Assembly (NCBI RefSeq): GCF_042100115.1
Contig: NC_091280.1
Span: 1,860,001 to 1,924,000 of the forward strand
DNA: 64,000 bases
Direction: 5' to 3'
From: Alternaria dauci
Taxonomy: Eukaryota; Ascomycota; Dothideomycetes; Pleosporales; Pleosporaceae
How positions within the stretch are numbered: the stretch's first letter is position 1; the number at the start of each line of letters is the position of its first letter. Of the stretch, positions 20,719 through 32,258 are shown piece after piece. A program made the position numbers and the translations under genes. The notes under the pieces were generated by a model. That model was not told the origin of the DNA and did not search any database. It saw only the letters and a list, made by a program, of their open reading frames with translations.

Positions 20719-23282
20719 TCAAACCGGAAGTCCTTGCTCGTCGGGTGCTTCAGGTGCTCCACTTACAGCCCCATATACCCGGATTGGTACCTGAACTTCA
20801 AAACTCTCAGCTGGCAATCGTTGCGCTGCCGCTAATATAACACCCCGATCGTCGCTAGATATCTCTTCCAACAAGTGGTCCTGAGTCATCTCTCCCCCAT
20901 CCTCATGCATTACTCGTGGGGTGATGAACTCGATCCTCAACTTCCACTCCAGACTGACCCCGCTGGTGATGAACTCCGGGGTGGCGTTTGGCGGTATCGT
21001 AGGCGAAAAAGCTAGCTTTTGCGCAAACAGCGCGTTTTCTGAAAAGGATGCGTGCACTTTCTTCGTAACACGGTATATCGAAGCATTCGAGCGAAGTGCT
21101 ATCGCCGGGTCGACCTTCTCAGAGGTTTCTAATGAGACGTGTATTGAATAGCAGGGGATACGCGAGTCTGTAAAGTCGACTACCGCAGTCATTGTTTCGC
21201 CTAGTCGGTAAGAGGGTCGCGCCAACATGATGACCGCAACACGGCGGCCGCTGCGGGCAATCTCAAAGCGGTTGGCGCTCTGGTTCGCAGCACCCGTCAA
21301 GTTACTGCGCAGAATAGCTGTGTCAATGGCTTCCTTCATAGTTTGAGGTTCTTCGCCAATCGACGACCGACCAGGCACAGTCCCTGTAGGTGATAGCAAG
21401 CCCATGCTGGAATTCTGCCTGGGTCGATCCAGAAGGTTATTTACGTAATCCAGGAAATCGCCAAAGGGGTTTTCTTCTGCCTTTCCGGAAGAAGCGCTCT
21501 TCTTAGTCGGAGAAAGCTTTGCACCTGAGGAGGGATCTATGCTGCTTGTTCGAGCTTGGTCGCGCAATATAATGTACGGACACATAAGATCATGTCCAAG
21601 TATCTCGCCACGGCCTGAATAGAGTTAGCATGTCGATGCATTGACACTTGGAACAAACATACTGTTCACACTGCCAAAAACCCGGAACGGAATGTCCACA
21701 TGCTTCACTTGCTGTTCTTTGGTCGAGCCCGCGCGTTGCGTGCCAATGATGAGATTGTATGCTACCTTCATCGACCGCCCCTTGTGCGAAGGTGGGAGAC
21801 CTCTGGGGATTGTAAAGCTGTACGTGTAACTGCGACTTTCGCCAGGCGCAAGCCTCAAATCGACGAACAGAATGGACTGAGGTGTAGTGATGAGTGGAAC
21901 GGTCTTGGAGCTGGCAACACCCCTCATCTCTCGTATACTCGAGGGCTCTGATGCGCCCAGCAGCCCGCCCAGCGACTCTCCTATGCTGCCCCAGCCTAGC
22001 GCGCCAAAGAGCCCACTCTCGCGCTTTGTCTTCTCTACTCCCACGACGCCGCCTCCACCCTGGCCACCTACTACGCCCTTCCTTTTGACCTCTTCGAAAG
22101 GTGCCTGGTTGATCAAGGACCCATCCAGGGTGAAGGAACCCATTATCTGTGCATAGCCCATCATGATGGACTCGGGGAGAGCCTGTCGATTGGGGGGTGC
22201 TAAATGCGACATTCGTCGTTGGTGTATCGGACGGTTTAGCAGACGGGCGGATGGATGAGCAGCATATTCCGAAGCTAGTGTTTCGTTGGAGTTGTTGCTC
22301 ATCGAGTAGAACTCACCGCTGCTACGCGGAGTGTCATTCATGCTCGACGCAGATATTATCCGTGCAACCGGCGAAAGCACTTCGAGATTGGAGTTTCCCG
22401 ATATCCGTAGGTGGTCGTATGGAGGTTGCGGGGAGTTTCGGCGTACGTGTATCGGCTGCTTTATAGGGCTACTAGGCTGGGGTTGCGTAGCATCTTCAGG
22501 CGGAGGTGCGGCTGGGAACTTGAAGTTTGATGAGAAGGAATTGGAGGGTTTCCGTCCTGGCGTCGGAAGAGCTGGGGTACTTGGAGTGGTGGTAACACCA
22601 GGCCGTCTCCTGTTCTGACGCGCAGGGAAGGCAAACTCGCCGGGGCTGTGGACAGGCGGCGACGACGCTTCGCCGGACAATGGAGAGGGATGTGTAGCTG
22701 ATCGATGGCCTGGTGAAGCAACTGCTACCATGTCAGCCAGAAACCTATATCGCGTGTGTCCTTCATACTCGGATATGAGTTTGGCCTGCCGGGCACGACT
22801 TGCAGACTTGCAGATCTTCCGTGCCCTCTTGCTGGGCGTCTGATGGGTATGCCCCTCTCGTGGCTACCATCGGTGCCAGCATCTGTCCCTAGAGACACGA
22901 TTGACACGGATCTCCCATGTTTCGGGGTTCCCGTGTTGCTTCCGTGTATGACGCTCGGCGGAGCAGGCGATCGGGGTCCTCCAGCGGTCGACGGCGTATG
23001 TAATGATAGTGCAGGGCGATGTCCGCGAATATGTGAGGGCGGCAGCTGCGAGGCAAACGACGAATTGCGGGATACCGAGGGCCTCGTCGACGAGTGAACT
23101 GGCGGTAGTTTGCGCTGTCGCTCTCCGCCCGTCGCGAAGCCATTCTGCTTGCGGACCGGGGAGCCATCGCGTCCTTCAGGCGAGGCTACATTCTTGAAGG
23201 TAATGGTGCATTCTATGTCTTCGCCGGCGAACACGGTAGAGTCCTTCCATTGTACGAATACCCGGATGTTGGACGCGGACAT
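20719..23282 (-). CDS. RGP1: Rgp1-family subunit of the Ypt6/Rab6 exchange factor
   Basis: Partner of Ric1 in the Golgi guanine-nucleotide exchange factor for Ypt6. Exons 23282-22769, 22724-21663 and 21614-20719 give 823 aa. The introns are 44 nt (GTATGA, GGCTGACAT branch) and 48 nt (GTATGT, CTAACTCTATTCAG end). The start IRVFVQWKDSTVFAGEDIEC and the joined GSVNSRGEILGHDLMCPYII are family landmarks, as are LRLAPGESRSYTYSFTIP and KVAYNLIIGTQR. A Ser/Pro-rich disordered insert lies between residues 60 and 240. The longer frame upstream of 23282 begins with TTG, so the ATG at 23282 is taken as the start. Function follows from the family. Confidence 0.9.
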
Positions 23283-23788
23283 GATAGGAAGGCTGGGCGG
23301 CGCAGGCTGCGATTTCGTAAGCAGCTCATCGGGTACGGCGGTCAATCGGCATGGCGACTGCTAGAAATTGACCCCCAAGACAACAGTAACAGCAGCAGAC
23401 GACTCCGGTCGAGGGATGGTAAGGATGGCGGATCTCGACTGACAGCTGCGCCGTCATGACAGGGATGTCGACGGTCTAGGCGACCTGGCCTGTGCTTCTT
23501 CCCCGGTACCGTACGTCTGCCACCTCTTTCTCGCCCATGTGACTTTCCCCAAACGCGATCCGCACTCGTCTATTGGACGCATCGCAGCATAGTACACAAT
23601 TGAATTCGCACTGACGCAGCATGACTTCTTTCGACCACAAATTCATCTCACGAATTGAGCTCGAGCACCCTCGATGATATTCATACACTGGAAATGTCGA
23701 CCCAAACGCGGATTCAGTACAAAAGATGCCTGGCCTCCTCCCAACATACGCGTCCTGCAGATTCCGACTTCAAAAATAACATGTAAAA
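23283..23788. other. Promoter region of RGP1
   Basis: Spacer between the RGP1 start and the stop of the P5C dehydrogenase gene, both on the minus strand. No feature recognised. Confidence 0.4.
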
Positions 23789-25581
23789 TCAATTGTTCGA
23801 AGGATACCGGTAGTCAAAGACAGGAAAGAATTCTTCCTTGATTTGGCGTGGGGAAACGAAGCGGAACATGGGATTTGAAGAGCCTGCCTTGTCGTTGGTA
23901 CCACTTGCGCGACTTCCACCAAAGCTCTGCTGACCGATGAGCGCGGCGGTGGTCTTGCAGTCTGATGACTTGTTAGCGACTACGTTGAGCAACAGTTGGC
24001 TGTACGCTTACTAATATAGAAGTTTCCAGCAGAATAGCGGAGGGCATCTTCCGCCTCTCGTATAGCAGTACGGGAGTTGGCAAAAACGGCACCTGTCAGC
24101 GCAAAATTACCACCAGCTTGGTCGACCTTCTCCAGAACCTGACTCCACTCTGCATCGGGGTAGACATATATGGCGAGTACGGGGCCAAAAATCTCATAGT
24201 TGAAGAGCTTATGGTCTGGCGAGTCTGCGAGATAGACGGTGGGCTTGATGTAAAAGCCTTGGGAGTCATCGTAGGTACCGCCGACTAGAAGCTTGAGCGA
24301 AGAATCCTGGTTGCTCTCGTCGATGACGGCCTTGATCTTTTCGAACGACCGACGGTGGATCACCGGACCCATGAAGGCCGCGAGATCCTCGTGTGGGTTA
24401 CCCTGGGTGATACCCTTAACATCTTCGACCAACGTGTTGATGAACTCCTCTGATCGCGATTCCGGAAGATACAAGCGAGATGTTGCCGAACACTTTTGGC
24501 CCTGATACTCAAACGAAGCCCGAACGACATGCTTCACCGCGGACTGGACATCCGCCGTAGGATGAAGGAGAGTGAAGTTCTTGCCACTAGTCTCTCCGAC
24601 CATTCGTGGAAATTCACGATATGTGCTGTTGCCAATACCCTGACCAATGCGAGCACAGAGAGATCTGAAGACGTCTGAGGAGCCGACAAAGTTGAGCCCA
24701 GCGAAATCTCGGTGGTTGAACACGACATCATTGATCTCCTCAGGCTCACCGGGTACGAACTGGATAACATCTGGTGGTAGACCGGCTTCAAGAAGGATTT
24801 TGTACACGATGGTGCTTGCATATATGTTTGAAGGAGACGGCTTCCAGAGTACCACATTACCCATGATCGCAGGGCCGGAGATTAGGTTACCGCCGATGGC
24901 AGTAAAGTTGAATGGTGAAACAGCGTAGACAAATCCTTCCACCGGGCGGTAATCCATGCGAGACCACATTCCGTCTGTGCCTCGCTCGGGTTGTTTCTCA
25001 AGAATCTCTGCGGCGTAATTGCAGTTCAGCCGGAAGAAGTCTGCCAACTCAGCAGCAGCGTCTACCTCGCCTTGCCAGATATTCTTGCCTTGGCCAAGCA
25101 TGGTTGCAGCAATCAGTTCAAAGCGGTATTTAGTTGCTACCAGCTCAGCTGCTTTGAGAAAGATTGCCGCTCGGTCAACAAAAGGTGTGTTTTCCCACGT
25201 CTTCTTTGCCTTGAGGGCAGAATCAATAGCTTTCGATACCTGTTCCTTGGTTGCAAGTGGATATGCGGTGAAGGTCGTCTGATGGTCCGCTGGTAATGGC
25301 TGATCCCACGACCTGTGAACTTGCTGCGATTTGCCATTGAAGTGGATCTCGCTTTGCAAAGGAATCTGCGACTTCATACGCTTCAACGTCTCTTCCAGCT
25401 TCGTTCGCTCTGGAGAGCCTCTCTCGTATGTCGGGTTTGGCTCATTACGGGGATCGGGCAACCGAAATGGTACTGTCGCTTTTGTGCGTAGTTGACAATG
25501 AAGCAATGCACATCTTGTTGTACTTATCAGAGGCCGTCTTTTGGTATGTGAGAGCCGTACGAGAGATCGCATGTTCGACAT
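23789..25581 (-). CDS. PUT2: Delta-1-pyrroline-5-carboxylate dehydrogenase, mitochondrial
   Basis: Aldehyde dehydrogenase that oxidises P5C/glutamate semialdehyde to glutamate with NAD+, the second step of proline breakdown, in the mitochondrial matrix (prnC in Aspergillus). Exons 25581-24012 and 23961-23789 give 580 aa. The 50-nt phase-1 intron (GTAAGC, CGCTAACA branch) joins NFYI to NCKTTAALIGQQSFGG. The N-terminus is rich in Arg, Ser and Thr (MSNMRSLVRLSHTKRRP), as for mitochondrial targeting. Visible sites are YAVSPFNFTAIGGNL, VGETSGKNF (general base Glu) and FEYQGQKCSATSRLY (catalytic Cys). An ATG at 25572 is an alternative start. It is divergent from the cluster regulator across 1.1 kb. 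Confidence 0.95.
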
Positions 25582-26673
25582 CTTGGGAAAGGATAGTGGG
25601 GCAGGGATGGGTATGAGAATGTGATGCGCAGAGGCACTCCGTTGCTGAACCACGCTTCCTATAGCTATCACTTCGTGGAAGTCCACAACGGCAACGCGAT
25701 CCGATCATCATTCGTGACGCATAGCGACATCGCTACGATTCCCATGCCCGCGAGTACCCGTCGTTGACATATAGTATGGCGGCTTTTGGTTGGCCGATAA
25801 GCTTACCATGCTGAACCTAACTTCGTATAGGCTCACAAGTTGATCGGGAGGCCTCCCGATGCATACCTAGGTAACCACACTCGTGACAGCCCATGTGGAA
25901 AACGAACACCCGAGCAGATGACATTGACCTAGAAAAAAGTTCTGAAGAAGTCAGTGTACTTGTGATCATTGTTCAGTTTCATCGGTCATTCTATGGAACA
26001 TGCCTTGGGTTTGTCAGAGTGGTCTTTGCTGCAGCGCATTCTTAGTCTTCGAGCTGCATTCAATGCGCTGAGGCTTTTCGTCCTAGGAATGTCACTTCTC
26101 ATGCCTTGACTACAGTGTTCTTGTGGAGTTGAATTTTCAACTCAAACAATTCAGTTCGTAGTATCTTCATCCACCTGAACCGGCGTTCAGAATACCTGAT
26201 GACGAGCGTTCCCACAAAGAGGGACGGAAGCGCATCCGTCGCGCGTCTCAGTGCGTGATGCGCTAAGCCAGCCCCTCAGCCCGGCGATCTAGGGAACCGA
26301 GTAACGCATCCCAGCCTCCAGGTGCAATTTCAGAGTTTGACTGAGCACTAGCAATGTCGTGTCGCAATCCGAAAAACACAAAGAAACGATGCACAGTTTA
26401 CATGATCTTTGGTGGTTGAGGAGAGCAGAGATGGCAGCTAGGTGCGGAGGAAAATGAAGCTGGAGCGATGACCTCAGATGCCGCTATGTGCGGGGGCCGA
26501 TCTATCCTCACTCGGCCTTCGACATCCCTGGCTCCCAAGCGTGGGGTTTCTGCATGCGCGCTGGCGCGTCTTTTCCTTCGCGTTCGTCGGTATGGAGTAC
26601 AGTACTCGTCCAGGCTCGCTCCACCAATCTTCCCTGGTTGCGAGGTTCTCATGAGTGAGCCTCGGGAAAGGCG
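25582..26673. other. Shared divergent promoter, PUT2 and cluster regulator
   Basis: About 1.1 kb between start codons of P5C dehydrogenase and the Zn2Cys6 regulator, hence a likely place for operator sites. It contains the 16-bp inverted repeat at 26175-26190. ORFs at 26398-26731 on both strands are chance-like. Confidence 0.5.
26175..26190. promoter_or_regulatory. Inverted repeat CTGAAC-CGGC-GTTCAG
   Basis: Perfect 6-bp arms around a 4-bp CGGC core, in the shared promoter about 480 bp upstream of the regulator ATG and 590 bp upstream of PUT2. Dyad sites with CGG/CCG cores are typical of Zn2Cys6 regulators. Its use as an operator is a guess. Confidence 0.25.
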
Positions 26674-29153
26674 ATGACAACCTCCAACGATCATCGGAAA
26701 GTAACAAAGCGGTCATCAAACGCGTACGCAACTCGGATGGTGCTGGGAAAGTGCACTAACAACAGCTACGAACAGTTGCTCGCGATGCAGAAGACAAAAG
26801 ATTAAATGCTCGGGGCAGCAGCCGTGCTCAAACTGTGGCAGACGAAGCCTTACTTGCATCTTCGATGACCGAGAAAACAAAGTTCTGGTGACTCAAGGGT
26901 AGTTCTAATCTGCTCCATTCGAGAGAGCAGAAATTGATGCTGATGTTGCTCAGATATCTCTCTGATCTTCAGTCAAAGCTAGCCCGGTTAGAGCAAAACT
27001 CAGGGAATGCGTCAATAGCATCTCGGGTGCAAACGACGGCAGATGATACGACGGCGCAAGAAGAGGATAGAGACTCACTAGAACTGGGCCGCGGTCGACA
27101 ACTGGTAAACCCATCTAGCACAGGTGGCACCAGAGACAATTCGCCTGGGCATAGACCTGAGCCTGACGAATCAAACTTGGTCAACCCACTTATCGAATCC
27201 TTCAAGTTCTGGTCATCTTCTGGACGAACTTGTAAGCTTGTCAGCCACTGTCAATGAGTTTCAATTGATCTTCTTCGCAGTCTACCTTGGTAGCTCTTCA
27301 AACTGGTCGTTCCATGGACAAATACTCAATCTGGTGCATGAACACACTCGAAAATCCCCTCTTCCTAGTGCCGACTTGTTGTTTGATGGCTCAGCATATG
27401 ACCTACCTTGGGATGGTACTCGCAGCCTTCCAGATTCCAGTTCTCCCGTTATTCCCAGTATCGACTACGCCATTTTCTTGATCAATGCTGTCAAATTCCA
27501 TTGCGCTCAGCTCGTACATCTTTTCGATGAGGAAGAGTTCATGGCGAATCTGCATGCGTTCTATTCGAATTCCGAGAGAGGTGCATGGAGAGAGAGCTTG
27601 TGGTATATACATTTCCTTCTAGTGTTGGCTTTTGGGAAGACGTTTATTCAGGCAAAAGGAAATGTACCACAGCCGCCAGGTGCGGACTTCTTTGTACAAG
27701 CCCTTCAGCTACTCCCGGATACGAACAGGTTGTGCCGCGAGCCCGTAATGGCGGTTGAGATACTTTGCTGTATAGCGCTGTACTTGCAAGCCTTGGATTC
27801 AAGGAATGCAGCGCATGTAACAGTACGCAGTCATCCCCATATTTACATATCAGCTGACGTTGTTTAGATTGGTCAAGCTATGCGCATCTCAATGATTCAA
27901 GGAATGCATACAGACATGCCAGTTGAAAACTTGGGCCAACCTCTTGTCCAGAGATGCCGCAGAATCTGGTGGACGGTTTACATACTCGATCGCCAAATGA
28001 CGTCTTTGATGGGATTGCCTCAATCAATCCAAGACGACGATATATCCTGCCGACCCCCAGACTTCGTAGGCTCCGCTCAACGAGCTGCAGCGCTGAACAT
28101 GCAAATCAGACTTGCACGCATACATGCTGAGATAGCCAAAAGTACGCGATGCGACATCTCGTGAAAGCAATAGCTGACTTGGATACCTAGCTGTGTATGG
28201 TTCGAAGGGTCGACTACGCAAGAAGTTTGTCCTAAGCATCAAGGCTGTTCTGGACAATCTCGGGCCATTGGCGGAAGAGCTTCGACAGTCGTTTCCTCTA
28301 CATGCTGACGAACGCTTCGGAGGCATCTCGAGGATGCCAGCACATCTGCACTTATCTTACTACCAGGTAAGGCCCAGGCCTTGAGAATGCAGAACCAGTC
28401 TGACACATCTTTAGACCATTGTTGTCGTAACGAGACCATTGCTTTTCTGTTGCTTGAAGAAAGTCTTTGAGTCTCCGAGGGAAGTGCAGCCATTAGTCTC
28501 ATCACGCAAGATACGGCATCTACTACACATATCACTTGAAGCTTCCCAGAAAATCTTGAATATTCTGGAAAGCCTGCAGGATCAAGGACTACTTGGTAAG
28601 AGAGTCTAGTTATACAGAATTCTCTTGTACTGACTACATGATAGAGACGTTCCTCCCATGGGATCTTGACGCACTTTTTGTATCGACCATGGTTCTCCTC
28701 CTAACGCGCTTTGTCGATTCCAGCTTAATGGACAACCAAGCAGGTTATCTGGACAAAGCATACGGCTTTATGGAGACCATAGTATCTAGTGGCAACCGAA
28801 TCGCAGCATTTAGAAACGTGGAGCTCCGCAAACTTGAAGAAATGTTAGCAGAATACTCCGAGAACAGAGAACGGCCACCCACTGCGTCACCAAACACGAT
28901 CGGCTCGGGGCCAGGCATGCAACCCCCACTCTCTTTCCCTGAAGGATATCAGTCTACGGCCGGATTACTGAATTCAGAGGACACGATGCCTCCTCCTTAT
29001 ACAGGAGTAAGTGATGAGAGCAGCGGGTTTGGTGACGAGTTGACGGCTCAGCAGATCCTAGCTGTGGCAGAGTCTATGGATATTGAGGGAACAGATTGGC
29101 TATCGTTTGCGACTTTAGACAACTACCAGATTCTTGATTCGGGTATACAATGA
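26674..29153 (+). CDS. Zn2Cys6 transcription factor of the proline cluster
   Basis: Nuclear regulator of 708 aa from eight exons: 26674-26723, 26776-26898, 26954-27231, 27281-27816, 27868-28141, 28191-28366, 28415-28595, 28645-29153. All seven introns are 48-55 nt and all joins keep frame. Exons 1-2 rebuild the Zn2Cys6 cluster CSRCRRQKIKC, spacing Cys-X2-Cys-X6-Cys-X5-Cys-X2-Cys-X6-Cys, preceded by basic KRSSNA. A short coiled-coil-like linker (YLSDLQSKLARLEQ) follows. The Fungal_trans middle domain shows YLGSSSNWSFHGQ, RRIWWTVYILDRQM and GLPQSIQDDDISCRPP. The C-terminal 130 residues are acidic and Pro-rich and may activate transcription. Position beside P5C dehydrogenase and near proline dehydrogenase suggests a PrnA/Put3-like role (inference). 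The FAD oxidase gene converges with only 74 bp between stops. Confidence 0.9.
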
Positions 29154-29227
29154 GATGTGGCAATAGAACTTGTACATTGTGCGATGAGTGATGCAGGGCT
29201 CGTTCAGCGGTTTATATGCGAGAAGCT

Positions 29228-30620
29228 TTACAATTTGAACTTGGCCACTTCTTCTTGCACGTCGCGAATCTCTCTGACATCTCCTACCCGCCAGCTCACA
29301 TCATCATCAAAGCTCTCTCCATTTGCCTTCTGCTTCGCTATTCTCCAACGCCATCTCGAGATGCTTTGCGTCCCGTCGGGCGAGTTTAGTAAGCTGTGTA
29401 CCCACCTTCCGACTATCGGGAACATCTTGAAACCATGACCGGAGTCGCCTGAGAGTATCATCACAGAAGAGCAAGTCTCGGGTACATAGTCGACGACAAA
29501 ATCAGAGTCCGCCGTATCCGCAAACCAACAAATAAACTTTTCTACCAGTGGTCGGTCAGCAAGATAGGGCAGCGTTTGTCGAAGCAGCTCGCGCATCTTC
29601 CTTTCGTCTTCTTTGGGCACAAAGCGCATGAGGCCTTCAGGTGCTTCGGAAACTCCAGTGGCCGGATTGGTATTGATGTAGCCGCCACCCATTGGACACA
29701 GCTTGAGGAGGTTCGTCTTTGGGTCTGGTTCAAAGAAGAAGCCGAGATCACGAGCATATGTAACGGGGATGCCGCGCAGTGCTGCGGTCTCGTCGTCAGT
29801 GAGGCGGACGTGTGCAACGGACCAAGATTTGGCAGACACTTCAGTGCCAAGCTCGGGGACAATCTTATGAGCTGCTGCGCCAACGGTGACGATGATTAGT
29901 TTCGCGGGGTGGAATCGTCCGGCTTTGGTTTGAACTCCGGTACTCTTCCTGCTCTCCCCTGACCCTTCGTAGATGATTTTCTCTGTTGCACCGAATTTCT
30001 CTCCCAAGAAGAACTTGACACCAGCCTTCACTGCCTCGCGATATATCCCCCTCAACGCGTTGGCGGAATGTACGTAGCCGTTGTATTTGCAAAAGTAGCC
30101 TTTCCAGCCAGGCATGTCTCCGGTGAACTGCCATGCCCCAGCTATATTCCGTACTTCTTCAGGTCCAGAGATAGAGTGGAGAAAAGGCTTCATCTCCGGG
30201 TGTTTATCAGCAGCTGCTTGGAATCTGCGCATCGTGTCTACTGCTTTCTGTGGTGCGGCACCGGAAACGCAGTTTAAAAAGCCGACGCGGTGGAAGTAAG
30301 GCGCATATAGAGGAGTTTGCCAGGCGTGGGTCGCTTCCTTTGGGTTCGTTAGTGATTGGCACAATGATCGCCCTCCCATGGCAACGCTTGGGTCATCGAG
30401 GGCAACTTACAACAGCCAGGTTTGTATAGAAATCATCTTCGTATTCGGCTCGCATAATCTTGTTCAGATCATTCGCAGCGGACCATCGCGACGGAATCTC
30501 CTCGTCTTTCTCGAAGACCGTGATGTTCGTGTAGCCTTTGGTCGAGAGTTCAAGAGCTGTGGAGAGACCGAATGCTCCACCACCCACGATGGCTATGGGA
30601 TCGCTTTTCGAGACGGTCAT
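29228..30620 (-). CDS. FAD-dependent amine oxidase (fructosyl-amino-acid/pipecolate oxidase family)
   Basis: Flavoenzyme of the DAO/MSOX superfamily, 439 aa. Exons are 30620-30411 and 30337-29228; the 73-nt phase-0 intron has donor GTAAGT and a CACTAAC branch. The dinucleotide-binding site is at the N-terminus (AIVGGGAFGLSTALELS). LNKIMRAEYEDDFY carries the active-site Lys region. FICWFADTADSDF holds the Cys expected to bind FAD covalently, and SGDSGHGFKMFPIVG is the C-terminal FAD contact. Length suits fungal fructosyl-amino-acid and saccharopine/pipecolate oxidases, which oxidise secondary amines to imines and release hydrogen peroxide. No presequence is seen. The C-terminal AKFKL is not a canonical peroxisomal signal. 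The substrate cannot be read from the sequence; the proline-cluster setting favours an imino acid or its derivative. Confidence 0.88.
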
Positions 30621-31296
30621 GGTAGTCTGACAATAGAAGATGTCAGATTTGGCTGCAAATGCAAAGACATTTGAGGGTTATGATGCATGTTGCGCATGTC
30701 CAAATGTGCTTGTCTACTCATGCGACGCGTAAACCAATTCTGATCATCAGACGGAGCTATTGGCACAGGCCCCATCATACTGTCGATACGGGAACGAGGC
30801 CGGTGCTGCACCTACTGTTGACCCCCGCAGATGTTGTGAGCGTTATCGTCCTGTCCTCGCGATCCCAGCCTCCTGATCTCCAATGGACGCTAATGTTATC
30901 GATAAGACCCACCCGCACAGCACGACGCGCTTTCCTGCACAGTCGGATGGCCTCCCGACATGACACAATAGCGAAACTATCCGACCGTTTATTTTTCCCG
31001 TTTATGGACGACGATGAGAGGCGATTCGTTGGCTTCGCGATGTGCGAAGACAACCGTGATGTTGACTTCGACCGATGTCGCCCGGTCGTGCTTGCGTGGC
31101 CTGGAGAGATCTAGTTGTCGGATGCATTGCGAGACGACAGCGAATTGACGACGACACCTTGAGATCTGATAGTATGGATTTTGATCTAAAATCGATTTGG
31201 TGTATGGATGCGGAAAGTGGTCCATATGAAAACCTATGCGTTTGCACGTGTAGTGAACGTCTTGCATGAGGTGAACGATTCACACAATACTACACA
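30621..31296. other. Divergent promoter, FAD oxidase and carrier-like gene
   Basis: Divergent promoter inside the proline cluster. It contains the CG-rich inverted repeat at 31069-31088. No gene is seen; overlapping ORFs on both strands are featureless. Confidence 0.5.
31069..31088. promoter_or_regulatory. Inverted repeat CGACCG-N8-CGGTCG
   Basis: Perfect 6-bp arms separated by 8 bp, 209 bp upstream of the carrier-like ATG and about 450 bp from the FAD oxidase start. The everted CCG/CGG triplets suit a Zn2Cys6 dimer. Function is unproven, and the arms differ from the repeat at 26175. Confidence 0.25.
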
Positions 31297-32258
31297 ATGT
31301 CGCAGCAGCTTGCGCAGAGTGAAAAGGGGGTCTGGAAGAAAGGACAGATACTGGCAGCTGTCTTGGCTGGAGACGTCGCCGCAGCGACCATCTCTGCGAC
31401 AGCGATAAGTCCCATCTTGACAGCCATTGACCGGTATGTCATACTTCATGTTCTGGACTTCATCTTTAACAGAATTCAAGTTCAGTAGTTGAGAATACCG
31501 CCCGAGCCAATCAGCCTTTGATATCTACCCTGAGGACGCACATCTTCAATTCAGTCCGACGGCCACGGCTGCTCTTCGCAACGAAGCCTTTCTTCTACAT
31601 GTGGACGCTCTATGCAGCCACATATACAACCGCCAACGCAGTCGAGAGCATGGGCACCGCATTCGCAGCGGGAGCGGATCGAATTTTCATCAGTTCCATC
31701 ACGTTTATTTCAACGTGCCTTGTCAACGTACCTCTAGGTGTATGGAAAGACGTGCGCTTCGTTCAAACATATGGTAGATCCGCAGAGCAAGTTGAGTTGA
31801 CCAAGATGGTGGCAAAGACGAGATCAGATGCTTCAACTGCACAGTCCACCTCCACAGCGCGAGCAGTTAGGTCCTCGCGAACTGTCGCCGCAACTTTCAT
31901 CATCCGCGACGCCATTACCATATTCGGATCCATCAGTCTACCACCAATGCTGAGCTCAGTTGTTTCAGTACCAAACCCTCTTGTTTCAGATCCTTCGACC
32001 ATGAACGCGGCAATACAAATCTTTACGCCAGTTCTCTCCCAGATAGTGGCAACTCCTCTACATCTACTGGGCTTGGACATCTACACCAATCCAGAAGGCA
32101 GCAGTACGGAGCGAATACAGAGAGTAAGAAGTTCCTTGTTACCAACGACGGCAATGAGATGTGCAAGGATCGTTCCAGCATTTGGGGTTGGCATGGTGAT
32201 GAACACTTGGCTGAGGGGTTGCTTTCATGGGCAAGTAAAGGGTAGCAATTCTACCTAA
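31297..32258 (+). CDS. Divergent mitochondrial-carrier-like membrane protein
   Basis: A 304-aa protein from exons 31297-31433 and 31481-32258. The 47-nt phase-2 intron has donor GTATGT and acceptor TTCAAG; the join reads TAIDRSVVENTA. Three internal segments of about 90-100 residues each begin with a small-residue helix that reaches a Pro-containing turn: TISATAISPILTAIDR, STCLVNVPLGVWKD and SQIVATPLHLLGLD. Each is followed by a second hydrophobic stretch (FYMWTLYAATYTTAN, RDAITIFGSISLPP, RIVPAFGVGMVM). This three-fold, six-helix plan is that of SLC25 carriers, although the Px[DE]xx[KR] signatures are degenerate. It lies between the FAD oxidase and proline dehydrogenase. Transport of proline or P5C into mitochondria is a hypothesis only. 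Confidence 0.72.

Noticed and set aside
26398..26731. Overlapping ORFs on both strands before the regulator
   Set aside because: The region is the shared promoter; the real regulator start is the ATG at 26674 in another frame, which rebuilds the Zn2Cys6 motif.
31473..31480. Acceptor AACAG at 31472 for the carrier-like gene
   Set aside because: Combined with the strong donor it gives an in-frame stop; the acceptor at 31480 keeps frame and gives a sensible junction.
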